In this document: positions 15,302-24,894 of the stretch, piece by piece
Layout of the letters: every line of letters starts with the position of its first letter
Numbering within the stretch: position 1 is the stretch's first letter
Origin: an uncultured Pseudomonadota bacterium
GTDB taxonomy: Bacteria > Myxococcota_A > Polyangia > HGW-17
Reading direction: 5' to 3'
Length of the DNA stretch: 26,409 nt
Assembly (NCBI GenBank): GCA_938004375.1
Contig: CALKWH010000399.1
Coordinates: 1 to 26,409 of the forward strand
Notes under the pieces: generated by a model
What the model was told of the DNA's origin: nothing
Databases searched by the model: none
The model's input: the letters and a program-made list of their open reading frames with translations, nothing else
Program-made: the position numbers and the translations under genes

Positions 15302-16370
15302 GATCCGCCTCCTTGCGCCGCTGGAGCGCCCGCACCCCCTCGTCGATGAGGGGCGACGCCAGGTTCATCAGCACGACGGCGAACATCACGCCCTCGACTA
15401 GCGGCGTGAGGGCCCGGATGATCACCACCAGGAGGCCGCACAGGAGCCCGGCGATCCACTTGCCCACCCGGGTCGCCGGGACGGTGACGGGATCGGTGGC
15501 CATGAAGAACATGCCCAGGAGAAAGCCCCCCGAGAGCCACGCGCCCACCAGATCCGGCATGGGGCGGAACAGGCCCAGCAGCCCCGAGGCGAGGGCCGAC
15601 CCGGCGAGCATGCCCAGGGGGATCCGGAAGTTCACCACCCGCACGAACACCAGGTACAGGCCGCCCAGGATCAGCAGGCCCGACGAGAGCTCGCCGATGC
15701 AGCCCGGCTTCACCTGCCACAGGAGCTGGAGCAGGGAGGCGTCGGGGGGCAGCACGCCGGTCTTGAGTTGCAGGAGCGGGGTGGCCGCTGTGACCGCGTC
15801 GGCGGCCGGGGAGTACCACTCGAAGAGCCGGTAGGCCGGCTCGGGATACGCCGAGGGCGCCACCAGCGCGGGCCACGACAGGAACACGAACATGCGGCCC
15901 ACCAGCGCGGGGTTCACGGGGTTCTGCCCCACCCCGCCGAACACCTCCTTGCCGAACACGATGCCGAACACCGTGGCGATCACGAAGACCCACAGCGGGG
16001 TCGTCACCGGGAAGATCAGCACCATCAGGATGCCGGTGACCAGGAAGCCCTCATGGATGTGCTCACCGCGGAACCAGGCGAAGACGCTCTCGACGACGGC
16101 GCCGGTGCCGTAGGCGACGAGCAGCATCACGGGCACTTTCAGGCCGTAGAACCAGGTGGCGAGGGCGAGCACGGGGAACAGCGCGATGACCACGGCGATG
16201 ACGAACCGCTTCGTGGAGAGCGCGTCCCGGATGAAGGGCGCCCGGGAGGCGGTCTCGTCCGGGGAGAAGAGCGCGGCGTTCACGGCTTCGACCAGCGGGT
16301 AGAGCGGCGCGGCAGGGCTCTTCTTGACGCGCTCGCCGGCGCGGTCCAGGAGGCGGGCGAGGAATCTCAT
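15294..16370 (-). CDS. nqrB: Na+-translocating NADH:quinone reductase subunit B (RnfD-like)
   Basis: A 358-residue polytopic membrane protein starting at ATG 16370 in an ATGA overlap with nqrA. It has many hydrophobic segments, the blocks FGKEVFGGVGQNPVNPA and MFFMATDPVT typical of NqrB/RnfD, and a covalent-FMN site DAVTAAT (191-197) where the family usually has Dxx(S/T)GAT. The acceptor Thr is kept, but Gly is replaced by Ala. It carries electrons to riboflavin/quinone and forms the sodium path in known complexes. At 358 residues it is between RnfD (about 350) and NqrB (about 415). Confidence 0.94.
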   Translation of the reverse strand: MRFLARLLDRAGERVKKSPAAPLYPLVEAVNAALFSPDETASRAPFIRDALSTKRFVIAVVIALFPVLALATWFYGLKVPVMLLVAYGTGAVVESVFAWFRGEHIHEGFLVTGILMVLIFPVTTPLWVFVIATVFGIVFGKEVFGGVGQNPVNPALVGRMFVFLSWPALVAPSAYPEPAYRLFEWYSPAADAVTAATPLLQLKTGVLPPDASLLQLLWQVKPGCIGELSSGLLILGGLYLVFVRVVNFRIPLGMLAGSALASGLLGLFRPMPDLVGAWLSGGFLLGMFFMATDPVTVPATRVGKWIAGLLCGLLVVIIRALTPLVEGVMFAVVLMNLASPLIDEGVRALQRRKEADHA

Positions 16371-17755
16371 GGGGATTCCTCTTTCCTGCGCGCGGCCTCC
16401 GGGGAGGCCGCGGTTGGGGCGCTTGACCGGACGCGCGACGCCTTGGCCCGGGCCGCGCGGAGCTCGTCGGCCAGCTCGATCTTCGAGGGGCAGGCGTAGG
16501 AGCACAGACCGCACTCCAGGCACCGGCGCAAGCCGTGCTCCCGGGCCTCGGCGTCGAAGCCCTTGCGCAGGCACTTCCACAGGTGCTGGGGATCGAGGCC
16601 GGCGGGACAGTGGACCTCGCAGCGGTTGCAGGCGATGCAGAAGCGACGCTCCCCGCGCAGGCCGGCGCCCAGCTCCCGGCGGACCCAGGGCAGGTAATGG
16701 CTGGCGAACAGGGGGGAGGACGAGTCCCGGGCGAAGCCGGGGTTCATGAACCACAGAAATTCCCGCCGGTCGTCGGCGGTCAACCACGTCCACGCGCGAT
16801 CGGCGGGGTGGACCACCGGTGCGAGGCCGGCCGCCGTCCCGGTGAGGAGCCCGCCCTGCACGAGGAGCGCGCCCGCCGGCGCGCCGAGGACGGCGGGATC
16901 GATCCGGCTCCAGGGGGCGAGCCTGGCGACCCCGCAAACGGCGCCGCCCGAAAGCCGCACGGGGATCGCACCGGCCTCGGGGCGCCTCGAAAGCGCGGCC
17001 TCGAAGAGCCGCAGGGTCTCCAGGTCCGTCCAGGCGTATCGCAGGCGGTCGAAGCCGTACGGGTACAGCCGGCGCGCCAGGGCGAGCCCGGGATGATGGG
17101 CCGGATAGACCGCGTCGGTGGCGAGCACGTCGAGCTCGAACTCGACGTCGGGGGCCGGCGTCCACGCCCGGGCCTGGTCCCGCGTGACGATCAGCGTCAC
17201 GGGGACCCGGGCGTCCATGGCCCGGTGCCAGGCCGTGATCGCGGCGAGCACTTCCGTTGGAGCGGGCGCGGTCTCGGGGACCGCCAGCGGCTCGGGATCG
17301 AACAGAGAGACGAACAGCCGGTCCGGGACCACGGTCGAGGGCACCGGGCCGCCGCCAACGGGATCGCACAGCCGCAGCCAGGCGAAGTGTCGCAGCCAGA
17401 CCTCGCGCGGGGTCAGGTCGTCCGGCGCGGGCCGCCAGGAGGAGCTCACCTCGAGGCGGGCCGGTTGGCGACCGGTGAAGCCCTCGAGCACGCGAACGTC
17501 GGTCCCCGCCGCGAGGAAGGCGGAGCCCTGCGGCGTCGCGGCCTCGGCCAATGGGGTCCACGCCGGGATCGTCGCTCCCGGTTCGAGTCCCACGGGAGTC
17601 CAGCGCACCCGGGCCGCGTCCCGCGGGAGGTGCAGCTCCAGACCGACGGGGTCCACGGCGTCGCCGTCGAACCCGACAGGATCGACGGCGGCCTGGAACC
17701 GGAACCGGAACCGGTAAGGACTGGAGTAAGACAGGCTCAGATGACGAACGGACAA
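16367..17755 (-). CDS. nqrA: NqrA-like subunit retaining RnfC-type double 4Fe-4S domain
   Basis: A 462-residue protein, first in the operon. The start is TTG 17755: an in-frame TGA lies nine bases upstream, no early ATG exists, and GGGAG lies about 10 bases before. Residues 1-350 follow NqrA (for example VSLFDPEPLAVP, HPGLALARRLYP, VQGGLLTGTAAGLAP, REFLWFMNPGF), and the Gly-rich NADH/FMN loop of RnfC (GGAGFP) is missing. The C-terminal part has two complete cluster sets: C373-x2-C376-x2-C379-x3-C383-P and C412-x2-C415-x2-C418-x3-C422-P, as in RnfC. Known NqrA proteins lack these clusters. The protein could take electrons through Fe-S clusters or bind quinone as NqrA does. Which it does is unclear. 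Confidence 0.9.
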   Translation of the reverse strand: MSVRHLSLSYSSPYRFRFRFQAAVDPVGFDGDAVDPVGLELHLPRDAARVRWTPVGLEPGATIPAWTPLAEAATPQGSAFLAAGTDVRVLEGFTGRQPARLEVSSSWRPAPDDLTPREVWLRHFAWLRLCDPVGGGPVPSTVVPDRLFVSLFDPEPLAVPETAPAPTEVLAAITAWHRAMDARVPVTLIVTRDQARAWTPAPDVEFELDVLATDAVYPAHHPGLALARRLYPYGFDRLRYAWTDLETLRLFEAALSRRPEAGAIPVRLSGGAVCGVARLAPWSRIDPAVLGAPAGALLVQGGLLTGTAAGLAPVVHPADRAWTWLTADDRREFLWFMNPGFARDSSSPLFASHYLPWVRRELGAGLRGERRFCIACNRCEVHCPAGLDPQHLWKCLRKGFDAEAREHGLRRCLECGLCSYACPSKIELADELRAARAKASRVRSSAPTAASPEAARRKEESP

Positions 17756-18021
17756 GGGTCTTCAGCTCCCGGCATTCTCTAACCCGCATTCGAAAAAATT
17801 TCATGTGGATTTTCGCATTTTTCCTGAAAAAAATGACTCGAAAAAACAGCTTGCACATTTTGAACGACAGCAGTAGAAAAGTGCCCATTCCGGGGCTGTG
17901 ACCCAGGAAGATTTTTTTTGCATGAATTTGTTGACATGACGGGTCTTTTAAGTTAATCAGTTTTCAGCTGAGCCCGTTTTACTTGAATTTGGGTTTCGTA
18001 CCAAGAAAGGAAGACTTCGAA
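17756..18021. other. Divergent intergenic region between nqrA and the small lipoprotein
   Basis: AT-rich compared with its surroundings and without a gene. It must hold the nqr promoter (minus strand), for which I see no clear -35/-10 pair, and the promoter of the small lipoprotein. Several A/T runs (17792-17846 and 17911-17920) stand out. Confidence 0.6.
17931..17959 (+). promoter_or_regulatory. Candidate promoter of the small lipoprotein gene
   Basis: A perfect -35 TTGACA (17931-17936) lies about 85 bases before the gene. The -10 is poor (TTAATC or TAATCA at 16-17 nt spacing), so assignment rests on the -35 alone. Confidence 0.35.
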
Positions 18022-18228
18022 ATGAAAAAACTGTTTGCCATTCTCACCCTGACCGTTTTCGCGTTCGCTTTCGCCGCCTGCAAGAAGGACAACGCCAACA
18101 CCACGCCGGACACCCCGCCCGCCGATGACATGGCCGCCCCGGCCAACAACGCGGACATGCCCGCCGACGCCCCGGCTGACGCCCCGGCTGACGCCCCGGC
18201 TGAAGGCGACATGGCTGAAGGCGAGTAA
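18022..18228 (+). CDS. Small Ala/Pro/Asp-rich lipoprotein
   Basis: A 68-residue protein. The start is ATG 18022, giving a short Lys-Lys signal peptide that ends FAAC (Cys20); AAAGGAAG about ten bases upstream is the ribosome binding site. An earlier in-frame ATG (17983) would bury the signal. The mature part is only about 48 residues, acidic, disordered, with three PADA repeats and no cysteine besides the lipid one. No family is recognised. It has its own promoter region and a very strong terminator, so it is probably abundantly expressed as a single-gene unit. Such small lipoproteins may act as envelope spacers, but that is a guess. Confidence 0.8.
   Translation: MKKLFAILTLTVFAFAFAACKKDNANTTPDTPPADDMAAPANNADMPADAPADAPADAPAEGDMAEGE
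18166..18201 (+). repeat. Three 12-bp tandem repeats in the small lipoprotein gene
   Basis: GACGCCCCGGCT occurs three times without gap and codes for the Asp-Ala-Pro-Ala units. The unit keeps the frame, so copy number can vary. Confidence 0.9.
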
Positions 18229-18250
18229 TCGTTTTTCACGCGATGTTTCC

Positions 18251-18282
18251 GGGCCACCGGTTCGCCGGTGGCCCTTTTTTTT
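18251..18282 (+). terminator. Strong rho-independent terminator
   Basis: A perfect 10-bp stem GGGCCACCGG/CCGGTGGCCC closed by a TTCG tetraloop and followed by eight T. It ends the small lipoprotein transcript. Confidence 0.97.
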
Positions 18283-18315
18283 ACCTATAAAGGGACACAG
18301 TATAAATAGACAATC

Positions 18316-18414
18316 GGACTTGTCGGACTTGTCGGACTTGTCGGACTTGTCGGACTGGTCAGACTTGTCGGACTTGTCGGACTTGTCGGACTTGTCGGAC
18401 TTGTCGGACTGGTC
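18316..18414. repeat. 9-bp tandem array (GGACTTGTC), 11 copies
   Basis: Eleven contiguous 9-bp units. Eight are GGACTTGTC, one is AGACTTGTC, and two are GGACTGGTC (the fifth and the last), which hints at a higher-order period of five to six units. Degenerate copies recur at about 18470-18490. It is intergenic, after the terminator, and not CRISPR: units are adjacent and lack spacers. Confidence 0.95.
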
Positions 18415-18416
18415 AT

Positions 18417-18458
18417 GAAGACCGGGGGACCGGTCTTCCGGCGTTCGGTGACGAACGC
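18417..18458. repeat. Two consecutive perfect hairpins after the 9-bp array
   Basis: GAAGACCGG (18417-18425) pairs with CCGGTCTTC (18430-18438) around GGGA. GCGTTCG (18441-18447) pairs with CGAACGC (18452-18458) around GTGA. Neither is followed by a T-run on either strand, so they do not look like normal terminators, although they lie between two transcription units. Confidence 0.85.
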
Positions 18459-18527
18459 CAACGAATCCCGACTGGTCAGACTCGGTCGGACGCTTCCCCT
18501 GTGATTTCTTCGACTTGGGGGTTGTTT

Positions 18528-19772
<1,245 letters not shown>

Positions 19773-19800
19773 GGTGCAACCTCCATGATCGCCGTAGGGG

Positions 19801-21081
19801 TTAGAGCCGGGTGCCGGCCGGCGTCTTCGTCGCGGGGGACAGCACGCCCGCCACGTCGATACCCGTGATGGTCTTCAGTTCCTGCAGGACCGCGCCGACC
19901 ATGGCCGGGTAGGACTGCACATGGTGGCGCAGGGTGGAGGCATCACCCGCGTCGAGCAAGTTGATCTCGCCCATGTCCACGTTCTTCACCGCGTCGACGA
20001 CCTTTTCGAGGATCACTTCGATCTGCTGCAGGATGTACACGTCCTTGGCGATGGGGCCGGCCTCCTTCCACACCTCGTGGGTGAGGGCGAGGACCCGGGC
20101 GGTCGCCTCGCCGCGCTTCTGCATGTAGGCGGCCTCGCCCACGGCCAGGATCTCGGCCATGCGCTTGCGCGTCTCGGCGGGCAGCACCTCCTCGACCTCG
20201 CGGCGCTTGGTCTCGAGCTCGGCGCGAATCTGTTGCAACTTCTGCTCGGCCTCGGCGCGGGCCTGGGCGGCCGCGACGATGGTGCGCTCCTCCTCGGAGG
20301 TGACCTGGGCGAGCATGTTGGCGACGAACGTGGCCAGTTCGTTCTGGGCCTGCTTGATCACCATGTCCACCTCCTCGTTGGTGGCCTTGGCGACGCCCTT
20401 GGCCTCCTCCTCGATGTTCTTGGCGACCTTGTTGGCGTCGGACTCGGCGACCGCGGCCAGCTTCTTGATCTCCTCGATCTTCTTGCGGCCCACGGCGAGC
20501 AGGTATTCTTCCTTGTCGCTGATGCTCTGCATCTTGAAGTTGTCCAGGTGCAGGCCGAGCTTGTTGAAGTCGGGCACCACGTCGGCCTCGACGCGCTCGG
20601 AGAAGCTCAGGCGGTCCTCGTTGATCTGCTCCGGGGTCATGGTGGCCAGCACGCCGCGCAGGTGACCCTCGAGGGTCTCGCGGGCGACGTGGGCGATCTG
20701 CTCGCGGTTCTGTCCCAGGAAGTGTTCGATGGCGGCGTCCAGGACGATGGGCTCCGAAGAGATCTTGATATTGGCGATGGCGGTGACGTTCACGGCGATG
20801 CCGCCCTTGGAGTACGCGTTGGTCACGCTCACGTTGACGGGCAGCTCCGAGAGCTCCATGCGGTCCACGCGCTCGATGATGGGGAAGCGGAAGGCCCAAC
20901 CACCGATGACGTAGCGGTAGCCGCGCACGGAGCCGTCCGGGTAGCGGTGGGAGCGCCCGGAGAAGATCAGCACCTCGTTGGGTTTCCCGATGTAGAAAAA
21001 GTAGTTGATGATGATTTTCAGGAAGATATAGATGCCGAAGCCGGCGCCGATCCCCCAGAAAAACGGCTGCATGTTACCCAT
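19801..21081 (-). CDS. Flotillin/SPFH-domain protein (first paralogue)
   Basis: A 426-residue protein with an N-terminal membrane segment (about 8-30), an SPFH domain starting IGKPNEVLIFSGRSHR, a charged coiled coil from about 200, and a C-terminal helical region. AGGAGG precedes the ATG, and the gene overlaps the upstream NfeD-like gene by eight bases. The domain order is that of YqiK/flotillin-type proteins. The coupled NfeD gene supports a membrane-microdomain role. It differs from the second paralogue most strongly in the coiled coil, so the two may form hetero-oligomers. Confidence 0.92.
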   Translation of the reverse strand: MGNMQPFFWGIGAGFGIYIFLKIIINYFFYIGKPNEVLIFSGRSHRYPDGSVRGYRYVIGGWAFRFPIIERVDRMELSELPVNVSVTNAYSKGGIAVNVTAIANIKISSEPIVLDAAIEHFLGQNREQIAHVARETLEGHLRGVLATMTPEQINEDRLSFSERVEADVVPDFNKLGLHLDNFKMQSISDKEEYLLAVGRKKIEEIKKLAAVAESDANKVAKNIEEEAKGVAKATNEEVDMVIKQAQNELATFVANMLAQVTSEEERTIVAAAQARAEAEQKLQQIRAELETKRREVEEVLPAETRKRMAEILAVGEAAYMQKRGEATARVLALTHEVWKEAGPIAKDVYILQQIEVILEKVVDAVKNVDMGEINLLDAGDASTLRHHVQSYPAMVGAVLQELKTITGIDVAGVLSPATKTPAGTRL

Positions 21082-21718
21082 GATTCTCCTCCTCGTTGGT
21101 TGACTTGGACCCGGCGGCCGCGAGCGGCGCCACGGTGAATGCGTTGTTGTGGTAGGCGGTGACGGTCACCGGCGCGTGCATCGGACACTCGGCCTCCTCG
21201 CAGATGGCCTTGAGCTCGATGATCTGGCCCTTGAGCACCAGGCGCACCTTCCCCGGATCCCCGGGGCCCAGCGGCACGGTGACGTCGGCACGCTGGCCCA
21301 CGGCGTCCTGAAGGTTCACGTCCGAGGAGACATTGCCGCGGCTCAGGTACTTGAACAGATAGCTCGCCGAAAAGCCCGCGATCAGACCCATGAGGATGGC
21401 CAGGACCAGGGTGCTGATCCCACCGCCGATGATATAGGAGCCACCCACGCCGGTGAGCCCGAAGAAGGCCGTGAAGAAGGCCCAGAACCGCAGCGAGAGC
21501 AGGAAGAAGAAGATATCCATCACCGGTGGATGGGAGGCATCCCCCGGGGCGCCATGGGTGCCGTGGAGGTGCCCGACGTCTCCGGTGGTGATGTTGCCGT
21601 CGACGGTGTCGACTTGGCCGAAGTCGTGGCCGTCGGTGTCGGAGTCCGCTCCGAAGAAGACAGTTACCAGCAGGAAAACCCCACCGAAGCCCAGCGTGAA
21701 CCAATAGGCAGTCAGCAT
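21074..21718 (-). CDS. NfeD-like membrane protein (YqiJ type)
   Basis: A 214-residue protein. It begins with a membrane helix (about 5-23) and an Asp/Gly/His-rich loop, then two or three more membrane helices (about 66-120), then a cytosolic OB-fold-like domain (AVGQRADVTVPLGPGDPGKV through NNAFTVAP). NfeD proteins with this fold are encoded next to flotillins and bind them. GGGAGAG is the ribosome binding site. The loop with several His and Asp (DSDTDGHDFG, GHLHGTHG) could bind metal, but this is inference. Confidence 0.85.
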   Translation of the reverse strand: MLTAYWFTLGFGGVFLLVTVFFGADSDTDGHDFGQVDTVDGNITTGDVGHLHGTHGAPGDASHPPVMDIFFFLLSLRFWAFFTAFFGLTGVGGSYIIGGGISTLVLAILMGLIAGFSASYLFKYLSRGNVSSDVNLQDAVGQRADVTVPLGPGDPGKVRLVLKGQIIELKAICEEAECPMHAPVTVTAYHNNAFTVAPLAAAGSKSTNEEENHG

Positions 21719-21889
21719 GATGTCATCTCTCCCGGATAGCGACAGAACAACTTTTCATGGCAGGACACTACCACGAATGGCGGGGACCCCAAAGGGAAAC
21801 TTTGACCTTTGCGGATGGTTGGGGGACGTGTACAGTGGGCCGGGCGTGGGCCTCGCTTCGACGAAAGGGACCGACGCCGCTGCCCGGGG

Positions 21890-22075
21890 CTATCCGGCGG
21901 TGGTTCTGGGACCGCCTGCGCTCCCGCGCACCGGGTCGGCCTGCGCCGCGGACGGAGCGGCGGTCGGGAGCGTCCGGCTCATGCGCTCCCAGAGCAGACG
22001 GTCGAGCTCCAAGCTCAACCCGCGGGCCCTGCGTTCCATGTGTTGCCGTGCGTTGGAGGATGTGTTGCGTGTCAT
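21890..22075 (-). CDS. Small hypothetical protein (61 residues) ahead of the NfeD-flotillin genes
   Basis: ATG 22075 is preceded by AGAGGTG at a proper distance and by a good promoter (TTGACA, 22123 to 22118). The product has a basic amphipathic helix (residues 10-32, with RRARGLSLELDRLLWERM) and a Pro/Ala/Gly-rich disordered tail. There is no signal peptide and no Cys. No family is recognised. It lies 171 bases upstream of the NfeD-like gene on the same strand and could be its first cistron. The promoter and ribosome binding site make it more likely than a chance frame, but conservation is untested. Confidence 0.5.
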   Translation of the reverse strand: MTRNTSSNARQHMERRARGLSLELDRLLWERMSRTLPTAAPSAAQADPVRGSAGGPRTTAG

Positions 22076-22076
22076 G

Positions 22077-22105
22077 TTGCACCTCTCTATACACCATACT
22101 ACATT
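22077..22105 (+). promoter_or_regulatory. Candidate lgt promoter, overlapping the divergent one
   Basis: TTGCAC (22077-22082), a 17-nt spacer and TACATT (22100-22105). The start site would be about 35 bases before the lgt GTG. The -35 is weak and the -10 has four of six consensus bases. Confidence 0.4.
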
Positions 22106-22123
22106 GACGCCACAAATTGTCAA
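22096..22123 (-). promoter_or_regulatory. Promoter of the small ORF and possibly the NfeD-flotillin operon
   Basis: On the minus strand TTGACA (22123 to 22118), a 16-nt spacer and TAGTAT (22101 to 22096). The -35 is part of an inverted repeat TTGAC-N10-GTCAA (22104-22123), a possible operator that also overlaps the lgt promoter. Confidence 0.6.
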
Positions 22124-22144
22124 GAAACCGGCCGGAGGCTCCGC

Positions 22145-22981
22145 GTGCGCCCCGAACTGATCCCCGGCCTGCCGTCCTACGGCATGATGATCCTGCTCGG
22201 CTTCGTCACCGGGCTGCTGGTGTTCCGGCGGGTGCTGCGTCACCGGGGCCTGGACGTGGAGCGGCACACCGACCACGTGCTGTGGATCTTTCTCGCCGCC
22301 CTCGTCGGCGCGCGCCTGTTCCACATCCTGTTCGGGCCGGTGGGCTACCTGGACCGGCCCTGGCGGGTGCTCGCGGTGTGGGACGGCGGCCTCTCGTTCC
22401 AGGGCGGCCTCCTCGCGGGCGCCGCCGCGGCGTTCCTGCTGCGCCGCCGCCTGCCTTTTCGGCACTTCCTCGACGCCGCCTCCCTGGGGCTCGTGCTGGG
22501 ACACCTCTGGGGCCGGCTCGGCTGCACCATGGCGGGTTGTTGCTGGGGCAAATCCCACGCCCACTGGCCCGGCGGGATCTCCCTGGCGGAGGACTCGGCC
22601 GCCGGCCTCCATTACCGCGCCGCCGGGCTCTGGCCGACCAACGACCCCCTGCCCCCGCTGATCCCGGTGCAGCTCTACGAGGCCGCCTGGCTCCTGGTGA
22701 TCTTCGTCGTCGGGATCCGGTTGTCGCGGGAGACCGGTCGGCCCGGCCGGCTGTTCGCGTTCTATCTGGCCGCCTACGGCCTGGGCCGCTTCTTCCTCGA
22801 GTTCCTCCGGGGGGATCCGGGCCGCGGCCACCTCTTCTCCGTGCACGCGGACTTCTTCGCGCGCTCCCGCGAGCTCGCCACCGAGACCACCGTGCTCCTC
22901 AGCGTCCCCCAGATCGTCTCGCTGGCCATGCTCGTCGTAGGCGTCGTGCTCTGGCGGCGCTGGTCCCGTACGGTACCGTGA
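22145..22981 (+). CDS. lgt: Prolipoprotein diacylglyceryl transferase
   Basis: A 278-residue inner-membrane enzyme that moves diacylglyceryl from phosphatidylglycerol to the lipobox Cys of prolipoproteins. The start is GTG 22145, with GGAGG seven bases upstream. Motifs: PSYGMMILLGFVTG near the N-terminus, GGLSFQGGLLAG (Q86 where the E. coli enzyme has His103 in SFHG), GRLGCTMAGCCWG with the essential Arg124, PVQLYEAAW, and GRFFLEFLRGD with the C-terminal Arg/Glu. At least five lipoprotein substrates are predicted in this window. Its stop is directly adjacent to the clpX stop on the other strand. Confidence 0.93.
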   Translation: MRPELIPGLPSYGMMILLGFVTGLLVFRRVLRHRGLDVERHTDHVLWIFLAALVGARLFHILFGPVGYLDRPWRVLAVWDGGLSFQGGLLAGAAAAFLLRRRLPFRHFLDAASLGLVLGHLWGRLGCTMAGCCWGKSHAHWPGGISLAEDSAAGLHYRAAGLWPTNDPLPPLIPVQLYEAAWLLVIFVVGIRLSRETGRPGRLFAFYLAAYGLGRFFLEFLRGDPGRGHLFSVHADFFARSRELATETTVLLSVPQIVSLAMLVVGVVLWRRWSRTVP

Positions 22982-24217
<1,236 letters not shown>

Positions 24218-24262
24218 CACCGTCACCAGTTGCCCGGACCCACAGGGTCCGCGGCCTGCTTT

Positions 24263-24291
24263 CATATAGCAGCAAAAACGGGGCTTTACAA
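24263..24291 (-). promoter_or_regulatory. clpX promoter
   Basis: On the minus strand TTGTAA (24291 to 24286), a 17-nt spacer, then TATATG (24268 to 24263). Transcription would start near 24256, which decides for the ATG at 24217. Confidence 0.65.
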
Positions 24292-24329
24292 GTTTTGGTT
24301 CCCCGAATTCTCAGAAAAATCGCGGGAAA

Positions 24330-24743
24330 TCAGCGGCGGTAGCGGACACGACGGACGGGGGCGCGGTAGGCCGGACGCGAATGGGTGCGGCCATAGGAAC
24401 GCGAATATCCGCGGTTGTAGTGAACCCGGACCGGCGACCGATAATAATTCGGACGGTGGTAGCGGCTGTGCCACGCCCGATAACGGTACCCATAGAGGCG
24501 ATAGGCGTTGACGGAAGCGCCGTAGTGAACCCACGTGGCAGGGACATACATCAGGCTACCGCCCGAATAGTAATAGGGGCGCCCAAGGGTATCGAAATAC
24601 ACCAGATTTCCATTGTAATAATACGGGGTCCAGCCACCATAGGAATAATCGACGGTCGCAGGCCGCGCTTCCAGATAACACCCCGAGAGGGCGGTCGCGG
24701 AGGCGACACCGGCGACAAGAACAGATACGAAAAATTTCTTCAT
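24330..24743 (-). CDS. Tyr/Arg-rich lipoprotein of unknown function
   Basis: A 137-residue protein. The start is ATG 24743 with AAAGGAG five bases before. The signal peptide ends in a good lipobox LSGC (Cys22). The mature part has 24 Tyr, mostly in its first half as GGWTPYYYNGNLVYFD and GRPYYYSGG, while the second half is very basic (Arg, His, Tyr) and ends RRVRYRR. The YYY-x-G segments resemble short aromatic strand repeats of envelope proteins. I do not recognise the family. The basic tail could bind cell-wall polymers, lipopolysaccharide or nucleic acid; this is inference. It has its own good promoter. Confidence 0.75.
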   Translation of the reverse strand: MKKFFVSVLVAGVASATALSGCYLEARPATVDYSYGGWTPYYYNGNLVYFDTLGRPYYYSGGSLMYVPATWVHYGASVNAYRLYGYRYRAWHSRYHRPNYYRSPVRVHYNRGYSRSYGRTHSRPAYRAPVRRVRYRR

Positions 24744-24801
24744 GACGACTCCTTTCAAATGCCTTGTAGGGCCAAAACGGCGGTCAACCAGAGACCGTGT
24801 T

Positions 24802-24830
24802 TTTATACGCCATCATACGGCAGGTTGCAA
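24802..24830 (-). promoter_or_regulatory. Promoter of the Tyr/Arg-rich lipoprotein gene
   Basis: On the minus strand TTGCAA (24830 to 24825), a 17-nt spacer and TATAAA (24807 to 24802). The leader of about 50 nt contains CGGTC/GACCG (24781-24797), a small possible hairpin. Confidence 0.7.
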
Positions 24831-24894
24831 GGCGGATTCAGAAGGGCACCGAAAAAACGTGCGGCCGGGGGGGGCACGGAGGCCGCTTCGACGG

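Noticed and set aside
16371..17888. N-terminal extension of nqrB to a frame of 864 residues
   Set aside because: The extension lies antiphase within nqrA; the ATGA overlap and the family length fix the start at 16370.
18316..18414. CRISPR array
   Set aside because: Units are only 9 bp and head to tail without spacers; no cas genes.
21791..21805. CAAAG/CTTTG inverted repeat as operator of the NfeD gene
   Set aside because: Five-base arms are likely by chance and no promoter element is near.
21809..22144. Longer lgt starting upstream of the GTG
   Set aside because: The extra residues have no Lgt similarity, and the GGAGG seven bases before GTG 22145 marks the start.
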